Shown here in pieces: positions 1 to 11,303 of a stretch of DNA of 64,000 nucleotides (its first letter is position 1; every line of letters starts with the position of its first letter). The notes under the pieces are model-generated. The model was given only the letters and a program-made list of their open reading frames with translations. It did not search any database and was not told the origin of the DNA. Source of the DNA: Mycolicibacter heraklionensis (GTDB lineage Bacteria; Actinomycetota; Actinomycetes; Mycobacteriales; Mycobacteriaceae); the NCBI RefSeq assembly GCF_001021505.1, contig NZ_LDPO01000002.1, positions 124,001 to 188,000 of the forward strand, in the 5' to 3' direction. A program made the position numbers and the translations under genes.

Positions 1-91
1 GGGAACCTCCATCGTGAAGGTGACCTCCCAGCTATCGTCGGTCAAACCTGCAGTGCGTCAAGCCCGACGGGAACCCGAAGAGCAACAGTAG

Positions 92-508
92 GGGCTGCGG
101 CCCGAAGACAAAGCCCGCTTGAACGCACAAATGCGCGCCGACCGCCCCACCGCGATGGTCGGTGACGGCGTCAACGACGCTCCGGCCCTGGCCGCCGCGG
201 ACCTGGGAATCGCGATGGGCGCCATGGGAACCGACGTCGCCATTGAGACCGCCGATGTTGCCCTGATGGGCCAAGACCTCCGCCATCTCCCCTATGCACT
301 GCGCCATGCCCGTCGTTCCCGCCAGATCATGCTGCAAAACGTCGGTCTGTCTCTGGGCATCATCACGGTGCTGATGCCGCTGGCAGTCTTCGGGACTCTC
401 GGGTTGACCGCGGTGGTGTTGGTTCACGAGCTCGCTGAAGTGGTCGTCATTGCCAACGGTGTGCGCGCCGGACGCATGGGTCCCGCCGCGCTGGGCGCAC
501 ATCGCTAG
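92..508 (+). pseudogene. C-terminal fragment of heavy-metal P1B-type ATPase
   Basis: The fragment starts in the P-domain ([13 protein letters not shown]), contains the hinge motif [12 protein letters not shown], and ends with two membrane segments and [18 protein letters not shown], the usual end of a cation-transporting P1B ATPase. The transmembrane metal site, actuator domain and DKTGT phosphorylation motif are all missing. An in-frame TAG lies at 89-91, and none of the three forward frames in bases 1-90 reads like the rest of the enzyme. The homology break is therefore real and not a window-edge effect. About 139 codons remain of a family normally 600-800 residues long. It cannot pump metal as it stands. 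An upstream frameshift before the window start is a less likely alternative. Confidence 0.75.
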
Positions 509-1713
509 GCGGAGCGCACCGCGGCAGGATGGCCGGCGCTGTCCGGCGCGGCATCCACCAGGTCGTGGTGCACCCCGTAGCGCTGCCGTTGTTCGGCCAT
601 CAGCCGCGGGTAGTTGGCCAAGGCGCGTCGTGTCCGCAGTTCGTTCATGCCCGGAATACGCGCCAGCACTTCGTTGACCCCGCCGACGGCCGGGCCGATC
701 ACCCGCGGCAGGTATTTGAACGGTGTATCAGCCACGCCCAGCCGGCTGGCGTCGGCATCACCGAGAAATGCCCGGGTCATGCCGTTGATGATGTTGACTC
801 CCACGCGGTGCTTCCAGGAGCCGCCGAACGGAAGCAACTCGGCGATCTCGCGCGCCAGATAGTCGTGCGTCAACGCGCGGACGAAGTCGCGGTCTCCGTC
901 GTCGGGTTCCACCGCGGTCAGTGCATACAACTCCGCGATACGGATCTGATCCGCCTCGGTGGCCGGATTCAGTTCGTCGCCAACGCCGTTGAGCCGACCG
1001 ACGTAGCGCCAGAAGTGGTAGATGTCGTCGAGTTCTTCTCGCGTATAGCGGACCCCCAGTTGGTGCATCGCCGCCAGGGCGATCCGACCGAACTCGACGA
1101 TGGTGAACGCCATGTAGCTCTGCGGAATCGGTGCGCCCCACGCCTCACTGTCCCAGTCGCCCTCGGTCAGCAGATGGCGCCGGACGAATGCGTGAATCAT
1201 TCGGACCCGCAACGTCGTCGCCAACCCGGCGCCGTCGCGGCGCAGCCCACCGGGCGTGAGGATCTCCTCCAACCACGCGCCGACCTCGATCGACCGCACG
1301 GCCGCCTGGCTGGTGTAGCGACCGGTCAGCACCAGCGGCATCCCGGCGACGGAATTCATGGCTCCGGCCGTCAACGAGGCCGCACCCAAGACGATGCCGT
1401 AGGACGCGGTGTGGCGGACGATATGCCCCGCAGCGCGATTCAGACGGTCGTGGTCGAGCCAGTCGGGCTCGTGGTCGATCGCGGCGAACAACGCCCGCAG
1501 CGACTCCGGCGGCGACTCGACAGCGTCGATGCCGTGCTGGATCGCGGTCCGCAGCATGGTCATCCCCGCGCCGCGAGGCAACGTGGCGAAATCAGCGACC
1601 ACGGCGTCGGCCAGCGGATCGGCGATCCGCGTTCCGTCGATCCAGTCGCGGCCGGCCTGGCCGTATCGCGCGACGGCGAGGTCGGCATTGGGAGTGTTGG
1701 GCACATCTGCCAT
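505..1713 (-). CDS. MpaB-like oxygenase (DUF2236 family protein)
   Basis: This 402-residue protein has the DUF2236/MpaB catalytic fold, a heme-dependent oxygenase-like family that includes rubber oxygenase and fungal MpaB and is expanded in mycobacteria. Family features are [17 protein letters not shown] (about residues 90-107), [13 protein letters not shown] (about 170) and [15 protein letters not shown] (about 200), with conserved His and Arg that could hold a heme. The substrate is unknown. It is divergent from a TetR gene 57 bases away, which suggests control by that repressor. Its 3' end overlaps the ATPase fragment by four bases. Family call is firm; enzymatic activity is inferred. Confidence 0.85.
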   Translation of the reverse strand: MADVPNTPNADLAVARYGQAGRDWIDGTRIADPLADAVVADFATLPRGAGMTMLRTAIQHGIDAVESPPESLRALFAAIDHEPDWLDHDRLNRAAGHIVRHTASYGIVLGAASLTAGAMNSVAGMPLVLTGRYTSQAAVRSIEVGAWLEEILTPGGLRRDGAGLATTLRVRMIHAFVRRHLLTEGDWDSEAWGAPIPQSYMAFTIVEFGRIALAAMHQLGVRYTREELDDIYHFWRYVGRLNGVGDELNPATEADQIRIAELYALTAVEPDDGDRDFVRALTHDYLAREIAELLPFGGSWKHRVGVNIINGMTRAFLGDADASRLGVADTPFKYLPRVIGPAVGGVNEVLARIPGMNELRTRRALANYPRLMAEQRQRYGVHHDLVDAAPDSAGHPAAVRSA

Positions 1714-1728
1714 ACAAATATGGAAACA

Positions 1729-1741
1729 TGAGAATGTCTCA
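1729..1741. promoter_or_regulatory. Candidate TetR operator
   Basis: TGAGAATGTCTCA is an inverted repeat with 5-base arms (TGAGA/TCTCA) and a 3-base centre. It lies midway between the divergent oxygenase and TetR genes, where a shared operator would be expected. The arms are short, so chance is possible. Confidence 0.35.
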
Positions 1742-1770
1742 CTTACTACTCACTTTGATGCGGAGGTGAA

Positions 1771-2400
1771 ATGCCCGTCCAGGCACGTTCGCGGCCGCAG
1801 CAGCAGCGAGCCCGCGAGATGCGCACCCGGCTGCTCGACACCGCCCGCCAGCTGATCGCGCGCCGCGGTGTGGAAACACTGACCACGCAGGCCATCGCCG
1901 ATGCCGCGCACGTCAGCATCGGCACTGTATATCGGTATTTTCCGGACCGCGCCGCCATCATCGCCGAGCTGGTGGACAACGCGACCAGAGAGATCTCGTT
2001 CGAGTTGGTGCGCAGTGTCGGACAGGCCATCGACCTCGAGGTGGACCAGGCGGCGTTGCTGGTCGTCGACACCCTGACGACGGTCTATGAGCAGCACGCC
2101 CCGATCCTGCTGGCGGCGCTGACATCCTCATCTTTTGACCTGCCGCCGTACCTCAACCACACTGCGATGGACGAGATCGAGCGCAGCCTGCTGCCGCTGG
2201 GCACTGTGATCCCGAGCAGGTCCCGGCCGGACCTGTCACCGGCAGAGTTGGACGACCTGGTGTTCGTGACCATGGGCGTGACGTCGAGCGCCTGCCTGCG
2301 CATCGCATTGCAGCGGCCCGCTACCGCAGACCGCGACGCGATGGTGCGGCTGACGGCGACCATGCTGGCCGCTGCGCTCAAGACCCCCGGCGCCGCCTAA
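1771..2400 (+). CDS. TetR/AcrR family transcriptional regulator
   Basis: A 209-residue TetR-family regulator. Residues about 15-60 form the N-terminal DNA-binding domain (TRLLDTARQLIARRGVETL, then TTQAIADAAHVSIGTVYRYF, the recognition helix region). The rest is a variable helical ligand-binding domain. The ATG follows CGGAGGTGAA, a good ribosome binding site. It is transcribed away from the MpaB-like oxygenase gene, the usual arrangement for a local repressor of that gene. The ligand cannot be told from sequence. Confidence 0.9.
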   Translation: MPVQARSRPQQQRAREMRTRLLDTARQLIARRGVETLTTQAIADAAHVSIGTVYRYFPDRAAIIAELVDNATREISFELVRSVGQAIDLEVDQAALLVVDTLTTVYEQHAPILLAALTSSSFDLPPYLNHTAMDEIERSLLPLGTVIPSRSRPDLSPAELDDLVFVTMGVTSSACLRIALQRPATADRDAMVRLTATMLAAALKTPGAA

Positions 2401-2511
2401 GCTTTACAATTCTGCGGCAAACTGTCACGCTTGCGGCCGGACGCGGGGCGGGCGGATTCAATCGGTTGGTCCGCTGCCGCAAACGTATCGACGACGACGA
2501 GGAGCCGGCAG

Positions 2512-3366
2512 TTGGCAGGCACCGAATTCTCCGGCCGCACCATGGTGGTGTCCGGCGCAAGCCGCGGTATCGGACTGGCCATCGGACTGGGTGCCGCACG
2601 CTTGGGCGCCAATGTGGTCCTACTGGCCAAGACGGCCGAGCCGCATCCCCGCCTGCCCGGAACGGTGCACACCGCCGCCGCCGAGATCGAGGAAGCCGGC
2701 GGCAAAGCTCTTGCCGTCGTGGGTGATGTGCGTAGCGAAGAAGACGTGCAGCGGGCGGTCGACGCCGCGGTGGACCGATTCGGCGGCATCGACATCTGCG
2801 TGAACAACGCCAGCTCGATTGCGACCGAGCCGACGGAACAGCTGTCCGCCAAGAAGTTCGACCTCATGCAAGACATCAACGTCCGCGGGACGTTCCTGTT
2901 GACCAGGGCATGCCTGCCTCATCTGCGGAAGTCCCCCGCGCCGCACGTGCTGACGATCGCGCCCCCGCTCAATATGAATCCGTACTGGCTGGGCGTGCAT
3001 CCCTCCTACACGCTGTCCAAGTACGGGATGACGTTGTTGACGCTGGGCTGGGCGGCCGAATACGCCGAAGCCGGGGTCGCCTGCAACTGCCTGTGGCCGG
3101 AGACTTACATCGCGACCTCCGCGGTGGCCAACTCCCCCGACGGCGGTGAGTTACTCGCGAAGGCACGCAGCCCGCAGATCATGGCGGATGCCGCCGTGGA
3201 GATCCTGCGGCGCCCTGCCGCTGAGGCCAATGGCCAGTGCTACATCGACGCCGACGTGCTCGCCGAGGCCGGCGTGACGGACTTCTCCGGCTACGGGGGT
3301 GGCCCAGAGCCGCTGATGGATTTCTTCGTCGACCGGCCGCTGGGCGTCGGGGTCAACGCGGGCTGA
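2512..3366 (+). CDS. SDR family oxidoreductase, HSDL2-like
   Basis: A 284-residue short-chain dehydrogenase/reductase. The NAD(P) site is SGASRGIGLAIG near residue 15. NNAS follows near residue 100, and the catalytic YTLSK Tyr/Lys pair near residue 165. The usual catalytic Ser region reads APPLNMNP, a pattern typical of HSDL2-like SDRs. The TTG at 2512 was chosen because GAGGAG lies 8 bases upstream and the protein then starts just before the Rossmann fold. A longer reading from 2431 would add an unconserved tail. The substrate is unknown. It sits 111 bases downstream of the TetR gene and could be part of that regulon. Confidence 0.85.
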   Translation: MAGTEFSGRTMVVSGASRGIGLAIGLGAARLGANVVLLAKTAEPHPRLPGTVHTAAAEIEEAGGKALAVVGDVRSEEDVQRAVDAAVDRFGGIDICVNNASSIATEPTEQLSAKKFDLMQDINVRGTFLLTRACLPHLRKSPAPHVLTIAPPLNMNPYWLGVHPSYTLSKYGMTLLTLGWAAEYAEAGVACNCLWPETYIATSAVANSPDGGELLAKARSPQIMADAAVEILRRPAAEANGQCYIDADVLAEAGVTDFSGYGGGPEPLMDFFVDRPLGVGVNAG

Positions 3367-3381
3367 CCGTCAGGTCGGTCC

Positions 3382-4017
3382 TCAGCGCAGGTAGACCTCG
3401 CTGCCGCTGGGATATCCGCCGCCGGTGGTGGTGACGTGGACGTGGTCGTAATGGCCGTAGCCGCCGCGTTGCGCCCCGCCGTCGGGCGTGTAGTAGACGC
3501 CGCGCCAGATGGCGTCTTGGAGGCCGAACCGGCCGGCGTTCTCCATCACGTAGGCCACGATCGAATCACCGAGCGCGATGCCCTCCGCGCTGCCTGGATT
3601 GGGAATCATCACATCGAGCGCCAGCCCGTTGGGGTGCCACCGCAGCGCGTCGGCCCGTACGCCACCGATCTGCATGATCTGGGGAAAGGCGTCGCTGATG
3701 CTGCGAGCGGCCTGGATGGTTCGGACTTGCAGGCCTCGCTCCGGGGCGACTCCTGCGGGCAGGAACCGGGGCACGGTGCGCGTTCGTGACGCCACGGCGA
3801 ACCGCGCCGGTGGACCCGTTTCCGGCGTCGCTGCCGGTGCTGCCACTAGCTGCAAACCGCCTGGTGAATTGTCTTCAGCAACCACCGCAATGGATTCTTT
3901 TGACACCGCAGGATTGGCGCTGCCGCCCACAGCAAAGAACAATGCCGTTGGTGCGAGGACTGCAGCCATCAATACCGAGGATCGTTTGCGCTGGCTGGCT
4001 AACTCGTGTCGGCCCAC
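3382..4017 (-). CDS. Secreted M15/VanY-like zinc peptidase domain protein
   Basis: The protein has a basic N-terminus (QRKR) and a hydrophobic segment (VLMAAVLAPTALFFAVGG) that reads as a signal peptide or anchor, then a Pro/Ala-rich linker, then a C-terminal domain. WHPNGLALDVMI and GHYDHVHV provide the H...D...H zinc pattern of LAS/M15-type DD-peptidase folds. It is likely exported and acts at or binds peptidoglycan. The start is uncertain: GTG 4017 is used here, TTG 4029 is also open, and neither has a clear ribosome binding site. The upstream 4030-4090 stretch is AT-rich and probably carries its promoter. Confidence 0.7.
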   Translation of the reverse strand: MGRHELASQRKRSSVLMAAVLAPTALFFAVGGSANPAVSKESIAVVAEDNSPGGLQLVAAPAATPETGPPARFAVASRTRTVPRFLPAGVAPERGLQVRTIQAARSISDAFPQIMQIGGVRADALRWHPNGLALDVMIPNPGSAEGIALGDSIVAYVMENAGRFGLQDAIWRGVYYTPDGGAQRGGYGHYDHVHVTTTGGGYPSGSEVYLR

Positions 4018-4203
4018 GGAGAGACACAATACGAGAAATTTGGCTAATAGTCACAAATTTATAAACCTCATAAATTCCTTATGTCTTGCTCGTCACATCT
4101 GAATGGGCGACGAGCGCCACATTGCGCGCGATTCGCGCAGGTGAGCGGGGCACTGCGGCCGGCCCCGCCGCCTGCAAAGGAAGACCACCTAAGCAGATGG
4201 GTC

Positions 4204-4209
4204 TACACT
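4204..4209 (+). promoter_or_regulatory. Candidate -10 box, leaderless DUF732 mRNA
   Basis: TACACT fits the mycobacterial TANNNT -10 consensus and ends 7 bases before the ATG at 4217. That places the likely transcription start on the start codon. There is no Shine-Dalgarno sequence before that ATG. Confidence 0.4.
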
Positions 4210-4216
4210 GCATCTC

Positions 4217-4549
4217 ATGAAATCGACGACCCTCGCCGCAGCGGTCATGGGCTTGGCCGTGGCACTGGCAGCACCCGCCCACGCTGACCCCGACACCGAT
4301 TTCGCCCGGGAACTGCACACCTACGGCATCTACGGCCCGCGGGACTACAACGCCTGGCTGGGCAAGATCGTGTGCGAGCGGTTGGACAAGGGTGTCGACG
4401 GCGACGCGGCCAAGTCGGTCCGCTTCATCACCCCCAACCTGCAGAAGGGCACCAACCAGGCGCAGGCCTGGCAGTTCCTCGGCGCCTCGGTCAACACCTA
4501 CTGCCCGGACAAGCGCCCGGTGCTGGAGCGCGCGGCACAGCAAGGCTGA
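4217..4549 (+). CDS. DUF732 domain-containing secreted protein
   Basis: A 110-residue protein with a clear Sec signal peptide (MKSTTLAAAVMGLAVALAAPAHA, cleavage after AHA). The mature part carries the mycobacterial DUF732 pattern: FARELHTYGIYG, a Cys in KIVCERLDKG, and a second Cys in VNTYCPDKRP, likely a disulfide. DUF732 proteins are small exported mycobacterial proteins of unknown function. The gene stands alone, with a candidate leaderless promoter upstream and a hairpin downstream. Confidence 0.85.
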   Translation: MKSTTLAAAVMGLAVALAAPAHADPDTDFARELHTYGIYGPRDYNAWLGKIVCERLDKGVDGDAAKSVRFITPNLQKGTNQAQAWQFLGASVNTYCPDKRPVLERAAQQG

Positions 4550-4565
4550 TTGAGGGCCTTCTCCC

Positions 4566-4580
4566 CCTGGTCCCACCAGG
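4566..4580 (+). terminator. Hairpin after DUF732 gene
   Basis: CCTGGT-CCC-ACCAGG is a perfect 6-base-pair stem with a 3-base loop, 17 bases after the DUF732 stop. There is no U-tract, as is common for mycobacterial hairpin terminators. Confidence 0.5.
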
Positions 4581-4590
4581 AATGCGGACC

Positions 4591-4616
4591 TAGGGTCGGT
4601 GGTAACCGATCCGACC
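4591..4616 (+). promoter_or_regulatory. acn promoter/leader with inverted repeats
   Basis: TAGGGT at 4591-4596 fits a -10 box. Overlapping it are nested inverted repeats: GGTCGG (4594-4599) with CCGACC (4611-4616), and inside it TCGGT/ACCGA. This could be an operator or a 5'UTR hairpin just upstream of the acn ribosome binding site. Confidence 0.3.
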
Positions 4617-4632
4617 GGTGGGAGGGCCCGCG

Positions 4633-7430
<2,798 letters not shown>

Positions 7431-7431
<1 letters not shown>

Positions 7432-8567
7432 TGGGCGCACCAGCAGGGATGGTGCCGGCGACGGGGACCCGCGAGGCCATCCGCACACTCAACCCGGGCT
7501 ATTTCGCGTTGGTGATGGCCAGCGGCATGGTGTCGACAGCCATGTACCACCAGAACTCCCACTGGGTTTCGGTGCTGCTGTTGTGGGTGACGGTGGCCTC
7601 ATACCTGGTGCTGATCGCGGTATCGACCGTGCGCGTCATTGCCTTTCGGCGCGAATTCCTGGCCGATCTCTACGATTCCGGACGTGCATTCGGCTTCTTC
7701 ACGTTCGTCTCCGCCACCAATGTGCTCGGCGCTCGGCTGGTCATCGATGGGCACAGCAGTGTCGCCGTTGGCCTGCTGGTGGTCAGCACGCTGACCTGGC
7801 TGGTGCTGGGTTATCTGATTCCGTGGACCGCCGTGCTGGGCACCGCGGAGCGGCCGGTGGTGCGCCGGGCCAACGGCACCTGGTTCATCTGGGTGGTGGC
7901 CAGCCAGTCCATCGCGGTGTTGGCCGCGGTACTCGAGGTGGAGGTGTCCGAGCCGTGGCGCCAAAGCCTGGCGCTGCTCGCGGTGACGTCCTGGTCGGTG
8001 GGAGTGTTCCTCTACGGCGCCGCCGGAATCTTTGTCGCGCTGCGGCTGCTGCTCTATCCGCTGCTTCCCGAGGACCTCGTTCCGCAGTACTGGGTGGCGA
8101 TGGGCGCCACCGCGATCACCGTGCTGGCCGGTGCTCATATCGTCGAGATGGCCGAAGCGCCGATGGTCCACGCCACCCGCGGTCTGATCGCCGGAACGTC
8201 GGTGGTGTTCTGGGCGTTCGGCACGTGGCTGATCCCTCCGATGATCGCCGCCGGAGTGTGGCGCCATGTTGTGCATCGCATTTCACTGCGCTACGAAGCG
8301 CCGTGGTGGAGTGTGATCTTCCCGCTGGGCATGTACGGGGTGGGCAGTCACTACCTGGGACAGGCCGACCATCTGCCGATCGTCTACTACATCGGATCGG
8401 TCGAGAGCTGGATCGCGCTGGCCGCCTGGAGCATTACGTTCGTCCTGATGCTGCACCACTTGGCGGTCACCCTCGGGCCCGGGCGGAGTGCCAGGGGCGG
8501 CCGCTCAGCCCAGCCGGGCGCCGTCGGTGCCGAAGAAGTGCAGATCGGTCACGTCGAAGCCCAGTGA
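7431..8567 (+). CDS. TDT family transporter (TehA/SLAC1-like)
   Basis: A 378-residue integral membrane protein with about ten hydrophobic segments. It starts with the family-typical LNPGYFALVMASGMVS and matches the tellurite-resistance/dicarboxylate transporter (SLAC1, PF03595) pattern. Such proteins move anions such as C4-dicarboxylates, sulfite or chloride; the substrate here is unknown. The ATG overlaps the acn stop by one base (TGATG), so the two genes are probably translationally coupled; an internal ATG at 7449 is possible. The last 63 bases overlap the convergent ABC ATPase gene. Confidence 0.85.
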
Positions 8568-9569
8568 CAGCCGGGCGTGCGAGCGCACCTCGGTGTTGCC
8601 GGGAACCCGGGCGACCACTGATTGCGAGGCCTGGGAATCAGCCGCCGTGCCGTACAGGTAGGTGTCGGCGCCCAGTTCCTCGACGAAGTCCACCTCGACA
8701 CCGATCCCGCGATCGGCGATCTGCAGGTGCTCGGGGCGAATACCGACGACCAGCTGCGTTGCCGCAGAAGATATTTCCACAGGTACACCGACGCGATAGC
8801 CACCCAGCGTCACCGCGCGGTCGACGACGGGAACGGTGAACAGGTTCATCGCCGGAGATCCGATGAACCCGGCGACGAACACATTGGCCGGCGTGCGGTA
8901 GAGCTCGCGTGGCGGGGCACACTGCTGCAGCACCCCGTCGCGCAATACCGCGACCCGATCGCCCATCGTCATGGCCTCCACCTGATCGTGGGTGACATAG
9001 ACGGTGGTGATCCCCAGCCGCCGCTGCAGTTCGGCGATCTGGTTACGGGTCTGCACCCTCAGCATGGCATCCAGGTTCGACAGTGGCTCGTCCATCAAGA
9101 AGACCTGCGGGCGTCGTATGATCGCGCGGCCCATCGCGACTCGTTGGCGTTCGCCGCCGGAGAGATCCTTGGGCTTGCGCCCCAAGAGTTCGGTCAGGCC
9201 CAGCAGCTGGGCGGCTTCCGATACCCTGGCGCGGATCTCGGCCTTGGGGGTCTTGGCCACCTTGAGGGCGAAACCCATGTTCTGCGCCACGGTCATGTGC
9301 GGATACAGGGCGTAGTTCTGGAACACCATGGCGACGTCGCGATGGCCGGGGTCGGCCGCGGTGACGTCGTGGTCGCCGATGTAGATATGACCGGCGTCAA
9401 CGGGTTCCAGGCCGGCCAGCATCCGCAGCGTCGTCGTCTTGCCGCAGCCCGACGGCCCGACCAGCACCATGAACTCTCCGTCGGAGACCGCCAGATTCAA
9501 TGCGTCCAGGGCGGGGCGGTCGGCGCCCGGATAGCGCCGGGTCACCGAGTCGAAGGTCACTGAAGCCAC
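8505..9569 (-). CDS. Sugar ABC importer ATP-binding protein (UgpC/MalK type)
   Basis: The ATPase of a carbohydrate ABC importer, 354 residues. Walker A is GPSGCGKTT (about residue 33), the signature is LSGGERQRVAMGRA, Walker B is VFLMDEPLSNLDA, and the H-loop is YVTHDQVEA. A C-terminal MalK-like regulatory OB domain follows (VVGIRPEHL). The GTG at 9569 is preceded by AGGAG at the right distance; a GTG at 9593 would overlap the permease gene. It is the last gene of the transport block, in the order I recall for M. tuberculosis Rv2041c-Rv2038c. The sugar is not known. Confidence 0.93.
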   Translation of the reverse strand: MASVTFDSVTRRYPGADRPALDALNLAVSDGEFMVLVGPSGCGKTTTLRMLAGLEPVDAGHIYIGDHDVTAADPGHRDVAMVFQNYALYPHMTVAQNMGFALKVAKTPKAEIRARVSEAAQLLGLTELLGRKPKDLSGGERQRVAMGRAIIRRPQVFLMDEPLSNLDAMLRVQTRNQIAELQRRLGITTVYVTHDQVEAMTMGDRVAVLRDGVLQQCAPPRELYRTPANVFVAGFIGSPAMNLFTVPVVDRAVTLGGYRVGVPVEISSAATQLVVGIRPEHLQIADRGIGVEVDFVEELGADTYLYGTAADSQASQSVVARVPGNTEVRSHARLSLGFDVTDLHFFGTDGARLG

Positions 9570-9582
9570 TGCGTTCTCCTGA

Positions 9583-10422
9583 CTACCGTCCACCGAAGCC
9601 CGTCGCCGCGATCCCGCTGACGAAGGCCCGTTGGGCGACCGCGTAGATCACCACCAGCGGGGCCAACATCAGCATGGAAGCGGCCATCAGCACCGGCCAT
9701 TCGGCGACATACTCCCCCTGCATCCACACCAATCCGAGGGTCAGGGTGGCGATGCCCTTGCGCTGAATCATCAGCAGCGGCCACAGAAAGTCATTCCAGA
9801 CATTGATCCAGGTCAGCACCGCCAGCACCATCACCGCAGGTTTGGCGTGCGGCAACAGAATCCGCCAATAAATCGCCCACGGTGAGCAGCCGTCCAAGAT
9901 CGCGGCTTCCTCCAGATCGACGGGCAGGGTGGCGAAGAACTGCCGCATCAGATAGGTGCCGAAGGCGCTGCCGAACAACCCGGGAATGATCATCGCCCAC
10001 ATGGTGTCGGTCCACCCGAACACTCGCATCAAGATGAACTGCGGAATCACCGTGACCGTCAACGGCACCATCAGGGTGGCCAGATACACCACAAAGAGGG
10101 TGTCACGGCCGGTGAACGGCAGCCGGGCGAACGCATACCCGGCGAGCGAACAGAAGAAGACCTGCCCGGCCGTCACGCAGCCGGCGTAGAGAACGGTGTT
10201 GAACAGCATCCGCCAGAACGGCATTCGGGCGAATACCTCGGCATAGTTCGACCACTGCGGATGGGCCGGCAACAACATGGGCTGGCTGATCTCGGCTTGG
10301 CGCTTGAGCGAGCCCGACAGCGCCCACAGAATCGGGAACAACGCGCAGGCGGTGACGGCGCCCAACCCTGCGTAGACGCCCAGCAGCCCGGCGATGCGGT
10401 GGCGTGCCGGTGGACCGGTCAC
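9583..10422 (-). CDS. Sugar ABC importer permease (MalG type)
   Basis: A 279-residue inner-membrane permease with about six membrane segments and the EAA loop characteristic of binding-protein-dependent permeases (EEAAILDGCSPWAIYWRILLP). The GTG at 10422 overlaps the stop of the upstream permease (GTGA), indicating translational coupling. With its partner at 10419-11303 it forms the transmembrane channel. Confidence 0.93.
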   Translation of the reverse strand: MTGPPARHRIAGLLGVYAGLGAVTACALFPILWALSGSLKRQAEISQPMLLPAHPQWSNYAEVFARMPFWRMLFNTVLYAGCVTAGQVFFCSLAGYAFARLPFTGRDTLFVVYLATLMVPLTVTVIPQFILMRVFGWTDTMWAMIIPGLFGSAFGTYLMRQFFATLPVDLEEAAILDGCSPWAIYWRILLPHAKPAVMVLAVLTWINVWNDFLWPLLMIQRKGIATLTLGLVWMQGEYVAEWPVLMAASMLMLAPLVVIYAVAQRAFVSGIAATGFGGR

Positions 10423-11303
10423 TGGTCCACCGCATTCCTGCGCGACAAACGCAATTGGATGACGGTCAGGGCCAGCAGCACGGCAAACATCACCCAGGCC
10501 AGCGCGGACGCATATCCGAAGTCCAAGAAGGCAAAGGCTTGCTGGAACAACATGATGGCCAACACGTAGGTGCCGGTCTCGGGCCCACCGCTGCTGCCGG
10601 TGAGCACGTAGACCAGATCGAACGCCTGGAACGCGTTGATCACCGAGATCACCACCACGAACCACACGGCACCGCGGATCATCGGCACCGTGATGGAAAG
10701 GAAGCGCCGCACCTCACCGGCGCCGTCGATGCGTGCCGCCTCGTGCAGGGAGTCGGGCACGCCCTGCATGGCCGCCAGCAGGATCACCGTCGCGAACGGC
10801 ACGCTCTTCCAGACGCTGACCAGACACAACGACGCCATCGCCCAGTGCGGTTCGGTGAGCCACGGCACCGCGGCGATGCCGAACCAGCTGAGCATGATGT
10901 TGAGCAGTCCGCTGTCGGTGTTGAACACGAACTGCCAGACCACGGCGATCACCACCGATGACACCGCTAACGGCAGAAAGGCGATTGCCCGAAACAGGCC
11001 GATTCCCTTGATCTTCCGGTTCAGCAGTTCAGCCACCGCCAGACTGATGAGCACCGTTGGGACAACGGTGCCGATGGTGAACACCGTCGTGTTGCGGACC
11101 GCGATGCCGAACAACGGGTCACCGGTGAACAGGTCGCGATAGTTCGTGGCGCCGACGAACGTCGGCGGTGTGAACAGGTCCCAGTGTTGGAAGCTCATGT
11201 AGAGCGAGAAGGCCAGCGGGAAAGCCATGAACACCGCGACCGCCGCCAGGTTCGGGGCGACGAACCAGCGTCCGGCGCGTGCTCGTCTGCGGGTGGGATT
11301 CAT
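10419..11303 (-). CDS. Sugar ABC importer permease (MalF type)
   Basis: A 294-residue permease with six membrane segments. Its EAA loop is HEAARIDGAGEVRRFLSITVP. The start is the ATG at 11303, which overlaps the stop of the substrate-binding protein gene by four bases (ATGA). It pairs with the following permease. The basic N-terminus (MNPTRRRARAGR) fits cytoplasmic anchoring. Confidence 0.93.
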   Translation of the reverse strand: MNPTRRRARAGRWFVAPNLAAVAVFMAFPLAFSLYMSFQHWDLFTPPTFVGATNYRDLFTGDPLFGIAVRNTTVFTIGTVVPTVLISLAVAELLNRKIKGIGLFRAIAFLPLAVSSVVIAVVWQFVFNTDSGLLNIMLSWFGIAAVPWLTEPHWAMASLCLVSVWKSVPFATVILLAAMQGVPDSLHEAARIDGAGEVRRFLSITVPMIRGAVWFVVVISVINAFQAFDLVYVLTGSSGGPETGTYVLAIMLFQQAFAFLDFGYASALAWVMFAVLLALTVIQLRLSRRNAVDQ

